DNA of 8,105 nt from Deltaproteobacteria bacterium (GTDB taxonomy: Bacteria; Desulfobacterota; Binatia; DP-6). The position numbers and the translations under genes were made by a program. Below the pieces are notes generated by a model. That model was not told the origin of the DNA. It saw only the letters and a list, made by a program, of their open reading frames with translations, and did no database searches. The stretch is taken from positions 17,138-25,242 of the forward strand of contig VBLD01000010.1 of the NCBI GenBank assembly GCA_005879205.1, written 5' to 3'. Of this stretch, positions 4,536 to 8,105 are shown piece by piece; position 1 is the stretch's first letter, and the number at the start of each line of letters is the position of its first letter.

Positions 4536-7054
4536 GCCGCAGCGCGGGGCGGATGCTGCTCGCCCTCCAGGGCCTCGTGCTCGGCCTGCCGTTCTTCCTC
4601 GGCGGACGGCAGCCGGCGGCGGCGGCCTGCGCGTCGGTCGTCGTGCTCGTACTGCTCGCGGTCACGCTGCGCGAACGGCGGCGGGCGGGCGCGGCGCCGG
4701 CCGCGCCGGGCGTGACGGCCCTCGCGGCCTTCGCCGTGCTCGCGCTGGCGACCACCGTGCCGTTGCCGCCCGGCCTGCTCGCGCGGCTCGAGCCGGCCTC
4801 GGCGCGCCTCTACGCCGGCATGCTGCCCGGCTGGCCGGGCGGGGGAGGGTGGAGCACGTGGCGGGCGGTCGCGTTCGATCCGTACGCGGTGTGGGTCGAG
4901 CTCGGGCGCCTCTCGATCGCGTGCGGCGTCTTCGCGGTGCTCGTCGCCTATCCGTGGGCGGGTGCGCGCGCCCAGGTGCTCGGCCGCCTGGTGCTGACCC
5001 TGATCACCGGCGGCGCGCTGCTCGGCGGGCTCGCGCTCGTCGAGCACGTGGCCAGCAACGGCGACGTGCTCTGGATCACGGGCATCCCGGTGGCCTCGGG
5101 CCGCGCCTCGGGGCCGTTCGTGAACCCGAACCACTTCGCGGGCTGGCTCGAGATGATCGTGCCGCTCGCGCTCGTGTATGCGTGGTCCCTGGCGCGCCGC
5201 GTGCGGCGCCAGCTCGTGCGGGCGATCGAGGCGGGGCGCGGCATCGGCGTGCGCGGGCGGCGGGCCTGGGTGGCCGTGCTGGTCGTCCACCAGCAGCGCC
5301 TGTGGCCGCCGCTCGTCGCGCTGGGCGCCGCGCTCCTCATGGCCGTGGCGCACCTGGCGAGCGGCTCGCGCGGTGGAACGGCCGCGCTGCTGGTCGGACT
5401 CGCGGTGGCGGGAGGGGGCATCGTCGCGCGGCAGGCGAGCCGGTGGCGCTGGGCGCCGGCGGTGCTGGCCCTCGTGCTGCTCGTCGGCGGCGCCGCGTCG
5501 GTGGTCGCGTGGGTGGTGTCCGACGCCGACGTGCAGGAGAGCGCGACGGCCGACACGGGGGACGTGAGCCTCGCCACGCGGCTCGCCGTGAGCGCCAAGG
5601 GAAGCGGCATCGTGCGCGATCATCCGCTGCTCGGGACCGGGCTCGGGTCGTGGCTGCACGCCTTCCGTCCCTACGTGGAGCCGCCGATCGAAGGCGGCAT
5701 CTGGGACCATGCGCACGACGACTACCTCGAGCTGGCCGCCGAGACGGGCATCGCCGGCGCGGCGGTGGTCCTGGCCTTCGCCGTCACCGTCGCGCTCGCC
5801 ATTCGCCGGCGGCGGGACGGCTCGGAGGCGTCCTCGGAACCCGAGGTGCCCGGCGACTTCCGGCGCGGCGACTGGCTGCGCGCGCTCGGCGACACGTCCG
5901 AGCTGCGCTGGGGGCTCGCGGGCGGCCTGGTCGCGATCCTCGTCCACAGCGCGGTCGACTTCGGGCTGCACATGCCCGCCAACCTGCTGCTCGCGATGAC
6001 GATCCTCGGCCTGCTCGTGCTGAGCAGCCCGCCGGCGCGCACGAGGCCGGCGCCCGCCCTCGGGGTGCTGGTGGCCGCGCTCGCCGTCGCGCTGGTCCCG
6101 CAGGCCGCCAACTCGGTGCTGGTGGTGGCCGACGCGACCCCGCTCGCGCCGGCGGACTGCCTGAGCGCGGCCGACCTCCAGCTCGCCGCGGAAGGGGAGC
6201 CGGCGCGCCCGCATGCCATCGCCCTCGTCCACCGCGCGCTCGACCGCTCGCCGGCCGATCGCGACGCGCACACCGCGCTCGCCGAAGCGCTCGGCCCCGG
6301 GACCGACGGCGACGAGGCGCTCCGGCGCGCCCTCGCCCTCGAGCCGTGGTCGGCCGACGTGCGCGATCAGCTCGCGCTCCGCCTCCTCGCGCGCGGCGAG
6401 CGCGAGGCGGGCGCCGCGGAGCTCGAGGAGTCGATGTACCGCTTCCCGTACCTCGCCTCGCACGCCTACCTGAGCGCCGAGGTGGACTCGGCGAGCGACC
6501 CGGCGCGCCTGGTACGCGCCCTCGCCGAGGGCGACACGCTGTCGATCCAGCTCGCCGCGCTCGACGGGGAGACGGCTGCCGCCATCGAGCGCGGCCTGCG
6601 GCGCGCGCGCGACGATGCGTCGCTCGGATCGACCCGCGCCTCGATCGCCAACGACCTCGCCGCCCTCTTCGAGGCGCGCGAGCGCTGGGGCGACGCGGCG
6701 ACGGTGCTGGCCGAAGAGGGCGACCGGAGCATCGACGCCAACACCGACCTCGGCCGTGCGGCCCGCAACTATCTCAAGGCGCGCGACTTCGGCGCGGCCG
6801 AACAGAGCCTGCTCGCGGCCCTGCTGAGGACCCCCGAGCAAGGGCGGCTCTACCGCGACCTCGCGGTCGAGGTCTACGCCGCGCGCGGCGATTTCCCGCT
6901 GGCCGAGCGGGTGATCGAGGCGGGGCAACGGAACGCGCTCGACATGCTCCCGGTTTACGACGGCGTGACCGAGGTGCTCGCGCGGCGCGAGTCGGCTCAG
7001 GACGACGACGACTTCGTCGGCCCCGAAATGCCTACGGAGGACATGGTCCCGTGA
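4532..7054 (+). CDS. Wzy/WaaL-type O-antigen polymerase or ligase with C-terminal TPR-like region
   Basis: This 840-aa protein has two halves. Residues 1 to about 530 hold roughly 11-13 hydrophobic segments and the Wzy_C/WaaL signature: the SGSRGG turn (277-282) between two membrane helices, DHPLLGTGLGSW (363-374) and, after a periplasmic loop, WDHAHDDYLELAAETGIAG (391-409), where H393/H395 are candidate catalytic or ligand residues. Residues from about 550 onward are soluble, Ala/Leu/Arg-rich helical pairs such as AHTALAEALG, ALRRALALEP and RAARNYLKARDF, resembling TPR repeats, and end in an acidic tail (QDDDDF). It would polymerise lipid-linked repeat units or transfer the chain to an acceptor; sequence alone does not separate these. 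The cluster (Wza and Wzc partners) favours polymerase. It overlaps the Wzc-like gene by ATGA at 4532-4535, with GGAGG at 4520-4524 seven bases before the start. Confidence 0.9.
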   Translation: MSRSAGRMLLALQGLVLGLPFFLGGRQPAAAACASVVVLVLLAVTLRERRRAGAAPAAPGVTALAAFAVLALATTVPLPPGLLARLEPASARLYAGMLPGWPGGGGWSTWRAVAFDPYAVWVELGRLSIACGVFAVLVAYPWAGARAQVLGRLVLTLITGGALLGGLALVEHVASNGDVLWITGIPVASGRASGPFVNPNHFAGWLEMIVPLALVYAWSLARRVRRQLVRAIEAGRGIGVRGRRAWVAVLVVHQQRLWPPLVALGAALLMAVAHLASGSRGGTAALLVGLAVAGGGIVARQASRWRWAPAVLALVLLVGGAASVVAWVVSDADVQESATADTGDVSLATRLAVSAKGSGIVRDHPLLGTGLGSWLHAFRPYVEPPIEGGIWDHAHDDYLELAAETGIAGAAVVLAFAVTVALAIRRRRDGSEASSEPEVPGDFRRGDWLRALGDTSELRWGLAGGLVAILVHSAVDFGLHMPANLLLAMTILGLLVLSSPPARTRPAPALGVLVAALAVALVPQAANSVLVVADATPLAPADCLSAADLQLAAEGEPARPHAIALVHRALDRSPADRDAHTALAEALGPGTDGDEALRRALALEPWSADVRDQLALRLLARGEREAGAAELEESMYRFPYLASHAYLSAEVDSASDPARLVRALAEGDTLSIQLAALDGETAAAIERGLRRARDDASLGSTRASIANDLAALFEARERWGDAATVLAEEGDRSIDANTDLGRAARNYLKARDFGAAEQSLLAALLRTPEQGRLYRDLAVEVYAARGDFPLAERVIEAGQRNALDMLPVYDGVTEVLARRESAQDDDDFVGPEMPTEDMVP

Positions 7055-7590
7055 GCGTGCAGCCTGAGGTTGCAGCGGAGCCCGGCGCCGCCGCCGAGCG
7101 CTGGTTCGCGGTCTGGACGCGGAACCAGTACGAGCCGAAGGTCGAGAGCGCGCTCGAGCGCAAGGGCCTGCACGTGTTCCTGCCGCGCGTGCGCGTGCCG
7201 AGCCGGCGGCGCGACCGGCGGGTAGTCCTCGACCAGCCCCTCTTCCCCGGCTACCTCTTCCTCCGCTTCCTGCCCTCGCGCGAGGCCTACGTGCGTGTCG
7301 CCGGCACCGACGGCGTGGTGCGCGTCCTCGGCGAGCGCTGGGACGCGCTCCACCCCGTGCCGGACGACCAGGTGGACGCGGTCCGCCGGATCGTCGCCGC
7401 CGAGGGGGCGCGGCCGCTGCCCTGGATCCGCGTCGGCGATCGGGTCCGCATCGTCGCCGGCGTGCTCGCCGGCGTCGAGGGCCTCGTGCAGACGTGGCAC
7501 GCCGGCCGCGCGACCTTCGTGGTCAGCGTCGACCTGCTGCAACGAAGCGTCGGCGTCGAGGTCGACGCGGGCGTGCTCGAGCGTCTCTAG
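7051..7590 (+). CDS. NusG paralogue, RfaH/UpxY-type transcription antiterminator
   Basis: This 179-aa protein has the two-domain layout of NusG. The NGN domain is at about 16-115: RWFAVWTRNQYEPKV, the KGLHVFLPRV strand, PLFPGYLFLRF, and VRVAGTDGVVRVLG. A KOW-type C-terminal domain starts at about 126: IRVGDRVRIVAGVLAGVEGLV, then a strand pair ending VDAGVLERL. Its place in a polysaccharide operon, without the secE, rplK and rplA neighbours of housekeeping nusG, indicates a specialised paralogue that binds elongating RNA polymerase and suppresses pausing or termination in this locus. The first 15 residues are a nonconserved Ala/Glu/Pro-rich tail. The start is GTG at 7051, overlapping the preceding stop as GTGA, with GGAGG at 7036-7040 ten bases upstream. 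Unusually for such regulators it follows the export genes instead of heading the operon. Confidence 0.9.
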   Translation: MSVQPEVAAEPGAAAERWFAVWTRNQYEPKVESALERKGLHVFLPRVRVPSRRRDRRVVLDQPLFPGYLFLRFLPSREAYVRVAGTDGVVRVLGERWDALHPVPDDQVDAVRRIVAAEGARPLPWIRVGDRVRIVAGVLAGVEGLVQTWHAGRATFVVSVDLLQRSVGVEVDAGVLERL

Positions 7591-7680
7591 CGCGTCCGCG
7601 AAGGACTCTCGGCTCTCACAGCATCACCAATCACGAACGGCTCATGTAAGCCGAGGGGCGAAGCTGTCGCCGTCGCCGTC
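7591..7680 (+). other. Intergenic spacer with competing stem-loops
   Basis: The 90-base gap is the only sizeable break in the operon. CTCTCGGCT (7606-7614) can pair with AGCCGAGGG (7649-7657) as a 9-bp stem with one G-U pair and a 34-base loop. The same 3' arm can instead pair with CGGCT (7638-7642) as a short local hairpin, and GGCGA/TCGCC (7657-7661, 7667-7671) forms a third. No T-run follows any of them. The mutually exclusive pairings are suggestive of regulation but not proof. Confidence 0.35.
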
Positions 7681-8105
7681 ATGAACGACACATCGCAGAG
7701 GGTCGGCCCCCCGTCGCTGATCGCGTTCAGCGGCCTCGACGGCGCCGGCAAGTCGACGCAGATCGAGCTCCTGTGCGCCCGGCTGCGCGCCGGCGGGCTG
7801 GAGCCCACGGTCGTCTGGGTACGCGGCGGCTACACGCCGATCTTCGAGCGTGTGAAGTCCGTCGTGCGCCGGGCCGGAGGCCGCCACGTGCCGCCGCCCG
7901 GGCCCGGGGTGCGCCGCAGCGAGGCGCTCGGCCGGGGATGGCTCCGCCGGCTGTGGCTCGTGGCCGCGCTGCTCGACCTCGGGTGGCTGCTCGCCGTGCA
8001 CGTGCGGATTCTTCGTAGACGCAACCGGATCGTCCTCTGCGATCGCTACCTCGGCGACTCGCTGATCGACTTCCGGCTGAACTTCCCGGGCGAGCAGGTG
8101 GAGCG
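7681..8105 (+). CDS. Thymidylate-kinase-like P-loop nucleotide kinase, N-terminal part
   Basis: There are 141 full codons from ATG 7681, open at the right edge. Residues 13-27, LIAFSGLDGAGKSTQ, form a P-loop close to that of thymidylate kinases (which usually read FEGxDGxGKSTQ), with K24 and S25 binding phosphate. Residues 117-123, IVLCDRY, correspond to the strand and DR(Y/H) motif that precede the substrate-binding helix. Between them the sequence departs from housekeeping Tmk: an Arg/Pro/Gly-rich stretch (about 63-90) and a hydrophobic segment (LWLVAALLDLGWLLAVHV, 91-108). Thymidylate-kinase-like proteins of this kind do occur in polysaccharide loci, where the substrate is unclear. ATG 7681 is the first usable start codon in a frame open since the preceding TAG; the Shine-Dalgarno is poor (GAGGGG about 20 bases upstream). 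The P-loop kinase fold is secure; dTMP as substrate is doubtful. Confidence 0.82.
   Translation, partial: MNDTSQRVGPPSLIAFSGLDGAGKSTQIELLCARLRAGGLEPTVVWVRGGYTPIFERVKSVVRRAGGRHVPPPGPGVRRSEALGRGWLRRLWLVAALLDLGWLLAVHVRILRRRNRIVLCDRYLGDSLIDFRLNFPGEQVE

Noticed and set aside
4493..6928. 811-codon open frame on the minus strand opposite the polymerase/ligase gene
   Set aside because: Low-complexity Arg/Glu/Ala/Gly translation with no motif or ribosome binding site. The plus-strand frame has membrane helices and Wzy_C signatures.
4849..7050. Long plus-strand frame running into the NusG-like gene (as if a 913-aa protein)
   Set aside because: Residues before 7051 are Arg/Ala-rich out-of-frame translation of the polymerase/ligase gene. 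The NGN domain begins only after the GTG at 7051, which has its own GGAGG.
1..8105. CRISPR arrays, tRNA or rRNA genes, insertion sequences, phage genes
   Set aside because: I saw no spaced direct repeats, no tRNA cloverleaf or rRNA signature, no transposase or integrase motif and no terminal inverted repeats.

Overview
The window is a stretch of very GC-rich bacterial chromosome carrying the front part of an extracellular or capsular polysaccharide locus. The strong G/C bias at third codon positions, a Wza/Wzc/Wzy-type export apparatus, a secreted trypsin-like protease and a plausible sigma-54 promoter all fit a Gram-negative bacterium of the former Deltaproteobacteria type (Myxococcota, Binatota or a similar soil lineage). 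The lineage is an inference from style; no marker gene fixes it.

Layout: (1) 1-338, minus strand: the N-terminal part of a secreted S1-family (trypsin-like) serine protease that runs off the left edge. (2) 339-700: a divergent intergenic region. It holds a perfect 16-base palindrome (454-469), a good -24/-12 (sigma-54) promoter candidate (614-629) and an 8-bp GC hairpin (644-665) that would lie at the very 5' end of the resulting transcript. (3) 701-1000: a small secreted cysteine-rich protein of 99 aa with an excellent Shine-Dalgarno sequence, which I do not recognise. (4) 1010-2140: a Wza-type outer-membrane polysaccharide export lipoprotein. (5) 2157-4535: a Wzc-type co-polymerase fused to a BY-kinase. 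(6) 4532-7054: a Wzy/WaaL-type membrane polymerase or ligase with a C-terminal TPR-like region. (7) 7051-7590: a NusG paralogue of the RfaH/UpxY type. (8) 7591-7680: a spacer with alternative stem-loops. (9) 7681 to the right edge: the N-terminal half of a thymidylate-kinase-like P-loop protein.

Genes 3 to 7 are packed as one operon: 9-nt and 16-nt gaps, then ATGA and GTGA stop/start overlaps. The expected division of labour is this. The polymerase/ligase assembles or transfers lipid-linked repeat units at the periplasmic face. The Wzc-like protein sets chain length through its periplasmic domain and cycles by tyrosine phosphorylation. The Wza-like lipoprotein forms the outer-membrane exit. 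The NusG paralogue would keep RNA polymerase processive through this long operon. Glycosyltransferases, the flippase and the initiating transferase are not in the window and probably lie to the right.

Most of the window is a recognisable pathway, not a new system. The parts least explained by known families are the small cysteine-rich secreted protein at the head of the operon, the control region in front of it, and the structured spacer with its kinase-like gene at the right end.
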